Shown piece by piece: positions 17,553-27,621 of a stretch of DNA of 64,000 nt. The DNA is taken from NCBI RefSeq assembly GCF_007556815.1, contig NZ_CP041745.1, forward strand, positions 2,457,001 to 2,521,000, given 5' to 3'. Position 1 is the stretch's first letter. Every line of letters begins with the position of its first letter. The DNA is from Paraburkholderia megapolitana. GTDB taxonomy: Bacteria; Pseudomonadota; Gammaproteobacteria; Burkholderiales; Burkholderiaceae. The translations under genes were made by a program, and so were the position numbers. The notes beneath the pieces were generated by a model, which was not told the DNA's origin, did no database searches, and worked only from the letters and a program-made list of their open reading frames with translations.

Positions 17553-19145
17553 TTACTCCACACCCTGGCTAGCGAGGAAATCCTCGTAATTCCCACCAAA
17601 GTCATTCAACGTGCCATCCGTCTTCACTTCAATGATGCGATTGGCCAAGCCATTCACGAACTCGCGATCGTGCGACACGAAGATCAGCGTGCCTTCGTAT
17701 TTCTCGAGCGCGATCTGCAGCGACTCGATCGATTCCATGTCCATGTGGTTGGTCGGCTCGTCCATCAGCAGCACGTTGTGACGGCCGAGCATGAGCTTGC
17801 CCCAGATCATGCGGCCCTTCTCGCCGCCCGACAGCACCTTCACCGACTTGCGGATATCGTCCGCGTTGAACAGCAGCCGGCCGAGCGTGCCGCGCACCGA
17901 CTGTTCGTCGTCGCCTTCCTGGCGATAACCGTCGATCCACTCCATCAGCGTGACGTCGTCCGGGAATTCCTCATAGGTGTCCTGCGGCATGTAGCCGAGG
18001 TTCGCGTTCTCGGCCCACTTGATCGTGCCGTGATCGACCTTGAGGTTGCCCCTCAGCGTACGCAGCAACGTCGTCTTGCCCGCGCCGTTCTCGCCGATGA
18101 TCGCGATGCGCTCGCCCGGCTGCACGCTGATGCTGAAGTTGTTGAAGATCGTGCGGTCGTACTTCTTGGTGATCTTCTCCGCGACGACGGCGATGTTATG
18201 CAGCTTCTTCTCGTACTCGAAGCGGATAAACGGGTTCTGCCGCGACGACGGCTTGAATTCCTCGATCTTGATCTTGTCGATCATCTTCATGCGGCTAGTG
18301 GCCTGACGGGCCTTCGACTTGTTCGCCGAGAAGCGGCGCACGAAGTCCTGCAGGTCGGCCACGCGTTCCTTGGCCTTCGCGTTGGCGCTCTGCTGACGCT
18401 CGCGCGCCTGCGTGCTCGCCAGCATGTAGTCGTCGTAGTTGCCCGGATAGACCTTCAGCGTGCCGAAGTCCATGTCGGCCATGTGCGTGCAGACCTGGTT
18501 CAGGAAGTGTCGATCGTGCGAGATGATGATCATCGTCGAGTTGTACTGGTTGAGCACGTCTTCCAGCCAGCGGATCGAGTTGATGTCGAGGTTGTTGGTC
18601 GGCTCGTCGAGCAGCAGCACATCGGGCTTCGAGAACAGCGCCTGTGCGAGCAGCACGCGCAGTTTCCAGCCGGGCGCGACGTTGCTCATCGGGCCGTTGT
18701 GCAGGTCGATGGCAATACCGATGCCGAGCAGCAGTTCGCCCGCGCGCGCTTCGGCCGTGTAGCCGTCGTACTCGGAGAACTTCGCTTCGAGTTCGGCGGC
18801 GTGCATGTAGTCGTCGTCGGTGGCATCCGGGTTCGCGTAGATTGCGTCGCGCTCGGTCATCGCGGCCCACATCTCGGTGTGGCCCATCATGACGACGTCG
18901 AGCACCCGTACGTCTTCGTACGCAAACTGGTCCTGGCGCAGCTTGCCGAGGCGGATATTCGGTTCGAGCATCACGGTGCCCGAACTCGACTCCAGGTCGC
19001 TGCCGAGGATCTTCATGAACGTGGACTTGCCGCAGCCGTTCGCCCCAATCAGGCCATAGCGGTTCCCTTCCCCGAATTTGACCGAGATGTTCTCGAAGAG
19101 GGGCTTCGGCCCGAATTGCATGGTGATGTTGGCGGTAGACAGCAC
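17553..19145 (-). CDS. ybiT: ABC-F family ATPase, YbiT type
   Basis: The 530 residues contain two ATPase domains and no membrane segment, the layout of ABC-F translation factors that act at the ribosomal E site. Walker A sequences are GANGCGKST (about 36-44) and GENGAGKTT (about 350). The second signature LSGGEKGR is canonical. The first is the altered VAPGWKLR seen in YbiT. The P-site interaction linker ([17 protein letters not shown]) joins the domains. Length and motifs match YbiT rather than EttA. It is monocistronic, convergent with the DUF1289 gene and divergent from the YdcF-like gene. Confidence 0.85.
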   Translation of the reverse strand: MLSTANITMQFGPKPLFENISVKFGEGNRYGLIGANGCGKSTFMKILGSDLESSSGTVMLEPNIRLGKLRQDQFAYEDVRVLDVVMMGHTEMWAAMTERDAIYANPDATDDDYMHAAELEAKFSEYDGYTAEARAGELLLGIGIAIDLHNGPMSNVAPGWKLRVLLAQALFSKPDVLLLDEPTNNLDINSIRWLEDVLNQYNSTMIIISHDRHFLNQVCTHMADMDFGTLKVYPGNYDDYMLASTQARERQQSANAKAKERVADLQDFVRRFSANKSKARQATSRMKMIDKIKIEEFKPSSRQNPFIRFEYEKKLHNIAVVAEKITKKYDRTIFNNFSISVQPGERIAIIGENGAGKTTLLRTLRGNLKVDHGTIKWAENANLGYMPQDTYEEFPDDVTLMEWIDGYRQEGDDEQSVRGTLGRLLFNADDIRKSVKVLSGGEKGRMIWGKLMLGRHNVLLMDEPTNHMDMESIESLQIALEKYEGTLIFVSHDREFVNGLANRIIEVKTDGTLNDFGGNYEDFLASQGVE

Positions 19146-19374
19146 AGCGCGTCCCTTTGAAAGGTAGTACGGCGAAAAACCGGGTATTTTAGCAGGTTCT
19201 CGTGAACGGTTCAGGTTGGGCGGCAGCCCGGTTCACCGCTACCGACGCCTGGGCGATACCCCACATCATCTGAAATATGGAAATGACGACGACTCAATCA
19301 AGTTCAAGTATGAAAACCAATCCTGCACACACGGCCGAACGATCGGCCAGCCCGGTGACCTGGTGGTGACAGCC

Positions 19375-19971
19375 ATGAACCGCACCAAAACAACACCCAG
19401 GCCCATGCCCACAAGAATCCGGAGAGCACTCGGTATCGTCGTTTGCCTGTGGCTGCTGGGGGGCATTGTGCTGGCTTCAGCGGGATTGCTCACGCATGCT
19501 CAGCCCGCCGATGTCGGCGTCGTGCTGGGCAACGCGGTGCAGCGCGACGGCACCCCGTCACCGAGGCTCGCAGCGAGGCTGGACACGGCGCTGCAGTGCT
19601 ATCAGCAAAGCCAGTGCGGGCTACTCTTCGTGAGCGGCGGCATCGATCCATCCGGCACGAACGAGGCGCTGGCCATGCGCGCCTACCTGGTAGGCCACGG
19701 CGTGCCGCCCGACAAGATCGTGGTGGATAGCACGGGCGGCGATACATGGAGCACCGCCCGTCACGCAAGCGCCTTCATGCGCAGCCGGGGACTGTTCAGC
19801 GCCGTCGTGGTGACGCAATACTTCCACCTGCCCAGGACCACGCTTGCTCTCAAACGCTTCGGCGTACGCGACGTAAGTGGCACGTATCCGCGGTTCTGGG
19901 AACTCCGCGATATCTATTCCGTGGCACGCGAAGTCCCCGCCTACTTCTGGTACAGCATCCGCCCAAGCTAG
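19375..19971 (+). CDS. YdcF/SanA-like (DUF218) membrane-anchored protein
   Basis: I chose ATG 19375, preceded by GGTGGTGA, giving 198 residues. The longer frame from 19216 adds residues without conservation. One transmembrane segment (residues about 18-40) precedes a DUF218 domain. Family marks are ADVGVVLGNAVQRDGTPSPRLAARLDTA, LFVSGGIDPSGTNEA, and VVTQYFHLPRTTLALKRFG. Related SanA/YdcF proteins affect envelope integrity. It starts 229 bases from the divergent ABC-F gene and ends 40 bases from the convergent BMP gene. Confidence 0.82.
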   Translation: MNRTKTTPRPMPTRIRRALGIVVCLWLLGGIVLASAGLLTHAQPADVGVVLGNAVQRDGTPSPRLAARLDTALQCYQQSQCGLLFVSGGIDPSGTNEALAMRAYLVGHGVPPDKIVVDSTGGDTWSTARHASAFMRSRGLFSAVVVTQYFHLPRTTLALKRFGVRDVSGTYPRFWELRDIYSVAREVPAYFWYSIRPS

Positions 19972-20011
19972 ATCCACGCGCGGGAGATGCTGCCCGAGGG
20001 GTATGCCGGCG

Positions 20012-21106
20012 TTACTTCGGCAGCACCCCGTCGACGCCCTCGACATACCAGTTGAGCCGCTGCAGTTCCGCATCGGCCAGCGTCTTGCCCGCCGGAACCT
20101 TCACCGCACCGGTCTGATCCTTGATCGGACCGGTGAACACATCCCACTTCGCGCTCGCGATTTGCGCACGCTTCGCTTCGACGTCCTTCTGCGCGGCTGC
20201 GGAGAGGACACCGGTATTCAGGTCTTCGAGATTGACGGCTTTCTGCGGAATGCCCCACCACACCGGATCGTTCTTCCATTTGCCGTCGAGCACCTGCTGG
20301 ATCGCCGCCGTGTAGTACACGCCCCAATGTCCGACCACCGAGCCGAGATGCGCGTCAGGACCGAACTTCTTCATGTCCGAGTCCCAGCCGAACGCATGCA
20401 CGTGTTTCTCCGAAGCGGTGGCCAGCGTCGCGCTTGAATCGGTGTTCTGCAACAGCACGTCGGCGCCCTGCCCGATCAGCGTTTCGGCAGCCTGTTTTTC
20501 CTTGCCTGGATCGAACCAGCTGTTGATCCAGATCACCTTCGTATGCACCTTCGGATTCACCGAGCGCGCGCCGAGCGTGTACGCATTGATGTTGCGGACC
20601 ACCTCGGGGATCGGCACCGACGCGACGAAACCGAGCGTGTTGGTCTTCGTCACATAACCGGCCGCGACGCCCGCGAGATACGCACCCTGGTACATGCGCA
20701 CGTCATAGGTGCCGAAGTTCGCGGCTTTCTTGTAGCCGGTCGCGTGCAGGAACACGGTGTCGGGAAAGTCCTTCGCGACCTTCAGTTCGAAGTCCTGGTA
20801 GCCGAAGCTCGAACCGATGATGATCTTGTTGCCCTTGTTCGCGAGATCGCGGAAGACGCGTTCGGAGTCGGCGGATTCGGGCACGTTTTCGATCCGCGTG
20901 ATCTTGATCTTGCTGCCGAACTGCGCTTCGGCTTCTTTCGAACCCTGATCGTGGGCGAAGGTCCAGCCGGCGTCGCCCGGGTTGCCCAGGTAGACGAAGG
21001 CGACGCCAGGTGCGTCGGCGGCCTGTGCCGGTTGTTGTGCAAGCGTTGCGCCAAGACTCAGCGATGCGGCCGCGAGCGCGAACGTGGTCAGCAGTTTTCT
21101 TCTCAT
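20012..21106 (-). CDS. BMP family ABC transporter substrate-binding protein
   Basis: The product has 364 residues from ATG 21106 (GGAG nearby) with a signal peptide ending AQQPAQA. It belongs to the basic-membrane-protein family, which binds purine nucleosides and bases: GVAFVYLGNPGDAGWTFAHDQGSKEAE and the following repeats match. It is the last gene of a four-gene importer operon (ATPase, two permeases, binding protein). The surrounding purine-degradation genes make a purine base, nucleoside or urate the likely ligand. That choice is inference. Confidence 0.88.
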   Translation of the reverse strand: MRRKLLTTFALAAASLSLGATLAQQPAQAADAPGVAFVYLGNPGDAGWTFAHDQGSKEAEAQFGSKIKITRIENVPESADSERVFRDLANKGNKIIIGSSFGYQDFELKVAKDFPDTVFLHATGYKKAANFGTYDVRMYQGAYLAGVAAGYVTKTNTLGFVASVPIPEVVRNINAYTLGARSVNPKVHTKVIWINSWFDPGKEKQAAETLIGQGADVLLQNTDSSATLATASEKHVHAFGWDSDMKKFGPDAHLGSVVGHWGVYYTAAIQQVLDGKWKNDPVWWGIPQKAVNLEDLNTGVLSAAAQKDVEAKRAQIASAKWDVFTGPIKDQTGAVKVPAGKTLADAELQRLNWYVEGVDGVLPK

Positions 21107-21160
21107 TGTGTTTTCTCCAGTGATGTCGTTAATTGTCAGATCGTTGTTATCCAGATGCAC

Positions 21161-22090
21161 TCAGCCTGCGGCGAAAAACGGTTTGCCGAGCGAAGCCGGC
21201 GCGTTCAGCCGGATCGTGTTCGGGTTGCGCGAGATCAGCACCAGCACGACGATCGTCGCGAGGTACGGCAGCATCGCGAGAAACTGCGTCGGCACAGGCA
21301 CGCCGATCGCCTGTGCGTAGAACTGCAGGCCCGTCACGGCACCGAACAGCAACGCGCCGATCAGCAGACGCCCCGGGCGCCACGTCGCGAACACGACGAG
21401 CGCGAGCGCGATCCAGCCGCGCCCCGACGTGAGCTGCTCCTGCCACAGATGCAGATTGACGATCGAGTAGTAGCCGCCCGCGAGTCCCGCCATGCCGCCG
21501 CCAAACAGCACCGCGCCATAGCGCACGCCGACCACCGGGAAGCCCACCGAATGCGCAACCTGTGGCGACTCGCCCACCGAGCGCAGCACGAGACCCGCAC
21601 GCGTGCGGTACAGGAACCAGCCGATCACAGCGAACATCGCGAACGCGAGGTAATCGAGTGGCGTCAGACTGAAAAACGCGGGACCGAGGACCGGAATTTT
21701 CGAGAGCAGTGGAATCGGCCACGCATCGATCGTCACGCGCACAGCCGCCGATGTGTACGGCTTGCCGACATACGCGGACAAACCGATGCCGAAGATCGTC
21801 AGCGACAGGCCGGTTGCGACCTGGTTCGCCATCATCGTCAGTGTGAGAAATGCGAATAGCAGCGACATGGCCACGCCTGCCGCGATCGCCGCCATCACGC
21901 CGAGCCACGGGTTGCCCGTGATTGCGGTGACCGCATAGCCGCTCACCGCGCCCATCAGCATCATCCCTTCGACGCCAAGGTTGAGTACCCCCGATTTCTC
22001 CGCGACGAGTTCGCCCGCGCCGGCGAACATCAGCGGAATCGCTGCGGTCACGGCGCTCGAAGTCAATGCACTGGCTTGCTGGATATCCAT
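21161..22090 (-). CDS. Nucleoside/purine ABC transporter permease (second permease)
   Basis: This 309-residue inner-membrane protein has eight or more hydrophobic helices and the branched-chain/BMP-type permease signature around [24 protein letters not shown] (about residues 26-50). It is the partner of the permease encoded directly upstream, 19 bases away. Together they form the channel of the BMP-type importer. Confidence 0.88.
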   Translation of the reverse strand: MDIQQASALTSSAVTAAIPLMFAGAGELVAEKSGVLNLGVEGMMLMGAVSGYAVTAITGNPWLGVMAAIAAGVAMSLLFAFLTLTMMANQVATGLSLTIFGIGLSAYVGKPYTSAAVRVTIDAWPIPLLSKIPVLGPAFFSLTPLDYLAFAMFAVIGWFLYRTRAGLVLRSVGESPQVAHSVGFPVVGVRYGAVLFGGGMAGLAGGYYSIVNLHLWQEQLTSGRGWIALALVVFATWRPGRLLIGALLFGAVTGLQFYAQAIGVPVPTQFLAMLPYLATIVVLVLISRNPNTIRLNAPASLGKPFFAAG

Positions 22091-22109
22091 GAGAGTCGTG
22101 TTGGAGAAG

Positions 22110-23225
22110 TCAGTGGGCGTGCGGAACGTGCGCGGCCGTATGGCGGCGACGCACGCGGTAATTCACGAACAGGTCGGCACCGAGCAGGCAGAACAGCAGC
22201 AACCCCTGGAACACGCCGGACAGCGCCTGCGGCAGCTGCATCGACGTCTGCACCGCTTCGCCGCCTAGGTACAACAACGCCATCAACAGGCTGGCGAGCA
22301 CGATACCGAACGGATGCAGCCGGCCGACGAACACGACGATGATCGCAGTGAAACCATAGCCCGGCGACCACGTCGCTTGCAGTTGCCCGATCGGCCCCGC
22401 GATCTCGCCCATGCCGGCCAGCCCAGCCAGCCCGCCGCTGATCAGCAGCGACGTCCAGATCGTGCGGCGATCCGAGAAGCCTGCGTATCGCGCGGCCAGC
22501 GGCGCAAGACCGCCGACGTTCATGCGGAAGCCCGCAAAGCTTTTACGCATGAAGAGCCACACGAGCGGAATCGCGACCAGCGTGATGAAGATCGACGCGT
22601 TGAGCCGCGTGCCGCGCAGGAATTTCCAGTGCCAGTCGCCGGCGAAGGTCGGATAGAGCGCGTCGCCAGAGAACATCTCCGACAGCGGAAAATTCATCCC
22701 CTGCGGGTCGCGCCACGGGCCGCTCACCAGATAGATCAGCAGTTGCGTGGCGACATACGTGAGCATCAGGCTCGTGAGGATTTCATTGGTGTTGAAGCGG
22801 CTCTTCAGCAGCGCGGGAATCGCGGCCCACGCCATGCCGCCGATTACACCGGCCAGCATCATCGTCGGCAGGATCCACCAGCCGCTCGCCTGATCGAAGT
22901 AGATCGCGACACCGCTCGCAGCAATTCCGCCGAGCAGCATCTGCCCTTCCGCGCCGATGTTCCAGACGTTCGCGCGATAACCGATTGCGAGACCGAGACC
23001 GATCAGACACAACGGCGACGCCTTTAGCAGCAGTTCGGTCCAGCCGTTGATGCTCGACAGCGGTTCGATAAAGAACGCGTGCATCGCCTGCACGGGGTCG
23101 CGGCCCACCAGGCCGAAAATCAGAAAGCCGATCACGAGCGTCAGCAGTGCGGCGATCAGCGGGACGGCGAGCTGCATCGCGCGGGACGGCGAGGTGCGCG
23201 CTTCGAGTCGATACGGAGGGATCAT
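22110..23225 (-). CDS. Nucleoside/purine ABC transporter permease (first permease)
   Basis: At 371 residues this is the larger permease of the importer. It contains GYRANVWNIGAEGQMLLGGIAASG, the counterpart of the segment seen in the second permease, and about ten hydrophobic helices. It lies 61 bases downstream of the ATPase gene and 19 bases upstream of the second permease gene, all on the minus strand. Confidence 0.88.
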   Translation of the reverse strand: MIPPYRLEARTSPSRAMQLAVPLIAALLTLVIGFLIFGLVGRDPVQAMHAFFIEPLSSINGWTELLLKASPLCLIGLGLAIGYRANVWNIGAEGQMLLGGIAASGVAIYFDQASGWWILPTMMLAGVIGGMAWAAIPALLKSRFNTNEILTSLMLTYVATQLLIYLVSGPWRDPQGMNFPLSEMFSGDALYPTFAGDWHWKFLRGTRLNASIFITLVAIPLVWLFMRKSFAGFRMNVGGLAPLAARYAGFSDRRTIWTSLLISGGLAGLAGMGEIAGPIGQLQATWSPGYGFTAIIVVFVGRLHPFGIVLASLLMALLYLGGEAVQTSMQLPQALSGVFQGLLLFCLLGADLFVNYRVRRRHTAAHVPHAH

Positions 23226-23286
23226 GAGGTCGGTGTGGTGAGCGTGTCGTTATCTGTCTGTGCGCTGTGTGCTTTCATGTGCGGGG

Positions 23287-24900
23287 TCATGCGTGCGCTG
23301 GTTCGCCGGGCGGTGACGGCGGCAACGTTGCGCTGTCGCGCTCGCCGAACAGGCCCGCCATCCAGCGGCCGATCTCTTCGGCATTCGTGTCGCCGCACCG
23401 GCGCACCGGCGAAAGACGTCCGCGCGCGAGCACGGCCACGCGGTCGCAGATGTCGAACAGTTCTTCGAGTTCTTCGGAGATCACGAGGATCGCTACGCCG
23501 CGCGCCGACAGATCGAGCAACTGCTGACGGATGAACGCCGCCGCGCCGACGTCGACGCCCCACGTAGGCTGCGCGACGACCAGCACCTTCGGCGCCTGGA
23601 GCATCTCGCGGCCGACGATGTACTTCTGCAGGTTGCCCCCCGACAGACTTTGCGCAAGCGCATCGGGGCCGGCGCAGCGCACGTCGAACGCCGCGATGCA
23701 ACGCTGCGCGAACGCTTTCATTGCGCGCGCATCGATCCAGCCCGACCGGACCATCTTCTCGCGATGCGCGGTGAGCAACGCGTTTTCCGCAAGCGACATC
23801 GCTGGCACGGCGCCGCGCCCGAGCCGCTCCTCGGGCACGAACGCAAAGCCGAGCGCCCGCCGCGCACCTGCACCGAGTCGCCCTGCCGGCTGGCCGCAGA
23901 TCTCAATCGCATCCGCTTGCGAACTGCGCGCTTCGCCCGACAGCGCGGCGAGCAGTTCCGCCTGGCCGTTGCCCGACACACCCGCAATGCCGAAGATCTC
24001 GCCGCCGTGCACCGCGAGCGACACATTGTCGAGCGAGGTGCCGAACGGATCGGCGCTCGCCACAGAGAGCTGCCTCACCTCGAGCAATACGTTGCCCGGC
24101 GTGTGCGCACGGCGCGTGTAATCGGGCAACGAATGGCCGACCATCAATTGCGCAAGCGACGCATGCGTTTCGTCGCGCGGCGTCACGCGGCCCGTTACGC
24201 GGCCGCCGCGCATCACGGTCGCGCTGTCGCACAGCGCCTGGATTTCGTCGAGCTTGTGACTGATGTAAAGGATGCTGCAGCCTTCGGCCGCGAGCCGCCG
24301 CAACGTCTCAAACAGCTTGCGCACCGCCTGCGGCGTCAACACCGAGGTCGGTTCGTCCATGATCAGCAGACGCGGGTTCTGCAGCAGACAGCGGACGATC
24401 TCGACGCGTTGCCGCTCGCCCACCGTCAGGCTATGCACGTGGCGCTGCGGATCGATATCGAGGCCGTAGTCGGCGGAGACTTCGCGGATGCGTTTGCCAA
24501 GTGTCTTGAGGTCGAACGGTTCATCGAGCGCGAGTGCGATGTTCTCGCCGACCGTCAGTGTCTCGAACAGCGAGAAGTGCTGGAACACCATGCCGATGCC
24601 GAGCTTGCGCGCGGCCGCCGGACTCGCGATCTCGACGGTTTCGCCTTCCCAGCGGATCTCGCCGGCATCGGGACGCACCGCGCCGTAGATGATCTTCATC
24701 AGCGTGCTCTTGCCGGCGCCGTTCTCGCCGAGCACCGCGTGGATCTCGCCGGCTGCGACGGTGAGCGTGACGTCGTCGTTGGCGCGCACGGCCGGGTACT
24801 GCTTGCTGATGCCCGTCAGCGCGAGCCGCGGAGCGGGTGTCGACGGCGCCGCGGCCGGGCCGCCGGCAGAAGAAGATGAAGCAGGGGAAGAGTCGTCCAT
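23287..24900 (-). CDS. Nucleoside/purine ABC transporter ATP-binding protein (double ATPase)
   Basis: I start the protein at ATG 24900, giving 537 residues; the frame extends 23 codons upstream. It is a fusion of two ATPase domains, as usual for BMP/ribose-type importers. The first half has GENGAGKST, LTVGERQRVEI and LLIMDEPTS. The second has the relaxed GVSGNGQAEL in place of a canonical Walker A, with LSGGNLQKYIVGRE. A Ser/Ala/Pro-rich leader of about 25 residues precedes the first domain. It opens the importer operon and diverges from the LysR gene at 25150, whose product may regulate it. Confidence 0.88.
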   Translation of the reverse strand: MDDSSPASSSSAGGPAAAPSTPAPRLALTGISKQYPAVRANDDVTLTVAAGEIHAVLGENGAGKSTLMKIIYGAVRPDAGEIRWEGETVEIASPAAARKLGIGMVFQHFSLFETLTVGENIALALDEPFDLKTLGKRIREVSADYGLDIDPQRHVHSLTVGERQRVEIVRCLLQNPRLLIMDEPTSVLTPQAVRKLFETLRRLAAEGCSILYISHKLDEIQALCDSATVMRGGRVTGRVTPRDETHASLAQLMVGHSLPDYTRRAHTPGNVLLEVRQLSVASADPFGTSLDNVSLAVHGGEIFGIAGVSGNGQAELLAALSGEARSSQADAIEICGQPAGRLGAGARRALGFAFVPEERLGRGAVPAMSLAENALLTAHREKMVRSGWIDARAMKAFAQRCIAAFDVRCAGPDALAQSLSGGNLQKYIVGREMLQAPKVLVVAQPTWGVDVGAAAFIRQQLLDLSARGVAILVISEELEELFDICDRVAVLARGRLSPVRRCGDTNAEEIGRWMAGLFGERDSATLPPSPPGEPAHA

Positions 24901-25149
24901 GGGATTCCGTAGTGCATCGATACGCCGTCTGCCGCCCTGCGCCGCCGCTCCGAAGAGCCTCGTGTGCACTGCGGCAACCGGTCGACAATACCTAATTCGC
25001 CGCAGCCAGTCGAGCCGTCAAAAATCGCGCAAAGCCGCGCCACAGCACGCTTTCCGGGTTAGCCACCCTTGACGTGGCTTTGTGTCTATATTAAAACGCA
25101 TATACCCCACAGCACCCTCGATCAGCCTTTACATATAATCGGAGAAGTC

Positions 25150-26082
25150 ATGAGCCAGCAACGCGAGGCGATCGACACCTACTTACTGCGGGTCTTGCAC
25201 ACCCTGCTGATGGAGCGCAGCGTGACGCGCGCCGCCGTCAAACTCAACCAGTCCCAACCGGCTATCAGCGCGGCGCTGCGCCGGTTGCGCGACATCACCG
25301 GCGACCCGCTGCTCGTGCGCGGCAAATCCGGCATGGTGCCTACCGAGTACGGTCTGCGCCTGCTCGAGCCGGTGCAGAATGCGCTGCGCGAAATCGAGCG
25401 CATCAAGTTCCAGCAGCACAACTTCGATCCGGCGACGTCGATCCGCTGTTATCGCATCGGTTGCCCGGACTATCTGAACGTGCTGTTCGTGCCGACCGTC
25501 GTCGAGCGTTTCCGCCAGGCCGCACCCAACGCGACACTCGAATTCCATTCGCTTGGGCCCGCCTTCGACTACGAACTCGCGCTCGAAGACGGCAAGCTCG
25601 ATATCGTCGTCGGTAACTGGCCCGAGCCGCCCGAGCAACTGCATCTGTCGAACCTGTTCGTCGATCAGATCGTCTGCCTGATGAGCAGCGCGCACCCGTA
25701 CGCCAAACGTGGCGGCCTCACACTCGATCAGTACCTGAACGCGCCGCACCTCGCACCGACGCCCTATTCGGTCGGCCAGCGCGGCGCAATCGACGTGCAC
25801 CTCGCACGCGAGCGGCTCAAGCGCCACGTCGTCGTTACGCTGCCGTACTTCAATCTCGCGCCGTACGTGCTCGTTAAATCGGATCTGATCTTCACGACGA
25901 CGCGGCTCTTCGCCGATCACTACTCGAAGTTCTTGCCGCTCACGGTCGTACCCGCGCCGCTCGACTTTCCACCGATGCAGTACTACCAGTTGTGGCACGA
26001 GCGCTGCCATTACTCCGACGAAGTTCGCTGGCTGCGCGGGCTTGTTGCCGAGGCGACTCGGACGTTGATCGATAAACCCTGA
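25150..26082 (+). CDS. LysR-family transcriptional regulator
   Basis: The start at 25150 has GGAGAAG directly upstream, giving 310 residues; 27 upstream in-frame codons are unlikely to be used. The N-terminal helix-turn-helix (RSVTRAAVKLNQSQPAISAALRRLRDITGDPLLVR) is typical. The effector domain has the NodD-like features of LysR regulators. It diverges from the purine importer operon and is convergent with the 8-oxoguanine deaminase gene, so it is a candidate regulator of purine uptake. Possible promoter hexamers are TTGACG (25069-25074) with TAAAAC 17 bases on. Confidence 0.88.
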   Translation: MSQQREAIDTYLLRVLHTLLMERSVTRAAVKLNQSQPAISAALRRLRDITGDPLLVRGKSGMVPTEYGLRLLEPVQNALREIERIKFQQHNFDPATSIRCYRIGCPDYLNVLFVPTVVERFRQAAPNATLEFHSLGPAFDYELALEDGKLDIVVGNWPEPPEQLHLSNLFVDQIVCLMSSAHPYAKRGGLTLDQYLNAPHLAPTPYSVGQRGAIDVHLARERLKRHVVVTLPYFNLAPYVLVKSDLIFTTTRLFADHYSKFLPLTVVPAPLDFPPMQYYQLWHERCHYSDEVRWLRGLVAEATRTLIDKP

Positions 26083-26085
26083 CGC

Positions 26086-26113
26086 GAGCCCGCGTTCATT
26101 GTTACGCGGGCTC
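26086..26113. terminator. Perfect 9-bp hairpin between lysR and the deaminase gene
   Basis: GAGCCCGCG (26086-26094) and CGCGGGCTC (26105-26113) enclose a 10-base AT-rich loop, three bases after the LysR stop codon. It lacks a U-tract on either side. The position between convergent genes suggests a bidirectional terminator. Confidence 0.45.
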
Positions 26114-26230
26114 CCATCGGCAAGACGGACAGCGTGCTTGCGCGCAGTCCTTCAGTCCTGGTTGCGCAACCACCTGATACAGCGTCTGAGTGAGCCGGTT
26201 GTGCCACTCACTCGTACGCTGAATGACTAT
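26102..26230 (-). pseudogene. Decayed second copy of the 8-oxoguanine deaminase 3' end
   Basis: Bases 26162-26209 align without gaps to the last 48 bases of the functional deaminase gene (26236-26283), about 37 of 48 identical, including 13 in a row. Read on the minus strand, the remnant encodes EWHNRLTQTLYQVVA, against ERHNGLARTLYQAAA at the end of the intact protein. It then continues in frame to a TAA in the loop of the neighbouring hairpin. No start or enzyme body remains. It looks like what is left of a tandem duplicate or of a replaced 3' end. Confidence 0.6.
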
Positions 26231-26235
26231 CGTAG

Positions 26236-27621
26236 CTACGCAGCCGCCTGATACAGCGTCCGCGCAAGCCCGTTGTGTCGCTCGATCACCGGCCCTAGAT
26301 CGAGCGTCGTCAGCCTCCCCTCCTTCACGACGACACGCCCACCGATCACGCTATAGGCCACCTGCGACGGCGCGCAGAACACCAGCGCCGCAACCGGGTC
26401 GTGCAACGCGCCGGCAAAGAGCGGCTGGCGCAGATCGAACGCGACGAAATCGGCGGCCATGCCGGGCGCGAGCGCACCGATATCGTCGCGATTGAGCACC
26501 CGTGCGCCACCGAGCGTCGCGATTTCGAGCGCTTCGCGCGCGGTCATCGCATCGGGCCCAAAACCGACGCGCTGCAGCAGCAATGCCTGACGCACTTCGG
26601 CAACCATCTGCGCGCCATCGTTCGATGCCGAACCGTCCACCCCAAGCCCAACCGGCACGCCGGCCAGCCGCATTCGTTTAACCGGCGCGATGCCCGACGC
26701 CAGTCGCATGTTCGAGCACGGACAGTGCGCCACGCCGGTGCCGGTCCGCGCAAACAACGCAATCCCTGCATCGTCGAGCTGGACACAGTGCGCATGCCAC
26801 ACATCGCGCCCGACCCAACCGAGATCCTCGGCGTATTCGGCCGGTGTCATACCGAACTTCTCGCGGCTGTACGCGATGTCGTTCACGTTCTCCGCGAGAT
26901 GCGTATGCAGCGACACACCATACTGCCGAGCCAGCGCCGCCGATTCGCGCATCAGGTCGCGGCTCACCGAAAACGGCGAACACGGCGCAACCACCACCCG
27001 CAGCATCGCGTAGCGGCCCTCGTCGTGATATGTCTCGATGAGCCGCTGCGTATCCTTCAGGATGTCCGCCTCGCGCTCGACCACCGAATCCGGCGGCAAT
27101 CCCCCGTCTTTCTGTCCCACACTCATGCTGCCGCGACTCGCATGAAAGCGCATACCGATGCGCTGCGCGGCGGCGATGCTGTCGTCGAGCCGGCTGCCGT
27201 TCGGATAGATATACAGATGATCACTGGACGTCGTGCAACCGGACAGCAGCAACTCGGCCATCGCCGTCAGCGTCGATACCTCGATCATCTCGGGCGTCAG
27301 ATGCGCCCACACCTTGTAGAGGCTCGTCAGCCAGCCGAACAGCTCGGCGTCCTGCGCGGCCGGGATCGCCCGCGTCAGGCTCTGATACATGTGGTGGTGC
27401 GTGTTGACGAGCCCCGGTATCACCAGGTGCCCGTGCAGGTCGAGCACGTCGTCCGCTGTTTGCGGCAATTCGGCTGTCGGGCCGACCGCGACGATCCGGT
27501 TGTCTTCGATATACAGGCCGCCGTCGCGCAACTCGCGTCGTGCGCCATCCATCGTCACGAGCACATCGGCATGTTTGACCAGCATCGTTCTGCCGCGGGT
27601 GTTTTGCTGCGCCATCGTCAT
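26236..27621 (-). CDS. 8-oxoguanine deaminase (amidohydrolase family)
   Basis: The start at 27621 has GGAG six bases upstream, giving 461 residues. The enzyme is a zinc amidohydrolase of the TrzA/AtzA group. NTHHHMYQSLTR (about 73-84) supplies the first metal ligands, HTHLAENVND the next His, and GLGVDGSASNDGAQM the catalytic Asp. The combination with SGCTTSSDHLYIYPNG matches 8-oxoguanine deaminases, which turn 8-oxoguanine into urate, so it would feed the urate pathway encoded next to it. Guanine or another aminopurine as substrate cannot be excluded. It faces uraH/puuD divergently and carries a decayed duplicate of its end downstream. Confidence 0.85.
   Translation of the reverse strand: MTMAQQNTRGRTMLVKHADVLVTMDGARRELRDGGLYIEDNRIVAVGPTAELPQTADDVLDLHGHLVIPGLVNTHHHMYQSLTRAIPAAQDAELFGWLTSLYKVWAHLTPEMIEVSTLTAMAELLLSGCTTSSDHLYIYPNGSRLDDSIAAAQRIGMRFHASRGSMSVGQKDGGLPPDSVVEREADILKDTQRLIETYHDEGRYAMLRVVVAPCSPFSVSRDLMRESAALARQYGVSLHTHLAENVNDIAYSREKFGMTPAEYAEDLGWVGRDVWHAHCVQLDDAGIALFARTGTGVAHCPCSNMRLASGIAPVKRMRLAGVPVGLGVDGSASNDGAQMVAEVRQALLLQRVGFGPDAMTAREALEIATLGGARVLNRDDIGALAPGMAADFVAFDLRQPLFAGALHDPVAALVFCAPSQVAYSVIGGRVVVKEGRLTTLDLGPVIERHNGLARTLYQAAA

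Noticed and set aside
17547..19160. 537-codon plus-strand open frame
   Set aside because: It lies antisense across the whole ABC-F gene; its product is rich in Arg, His, Val and Leu in the way GC-rich antisense frames are, with no family match.
20543..21859. 438-codon plus-strand frame across the BMP and permease genes
   Set aside because: It is antisense to two well-supported transporter genes and has the Arg/His-rich composition of a shadow frame.
23650..24879. 409-codon plus-strand frame opposite the double ATPase
   Set aside because: The minus strand encodes a clear ABC ATPase with both signature motifs; the opposite frame has no recognisable domain.
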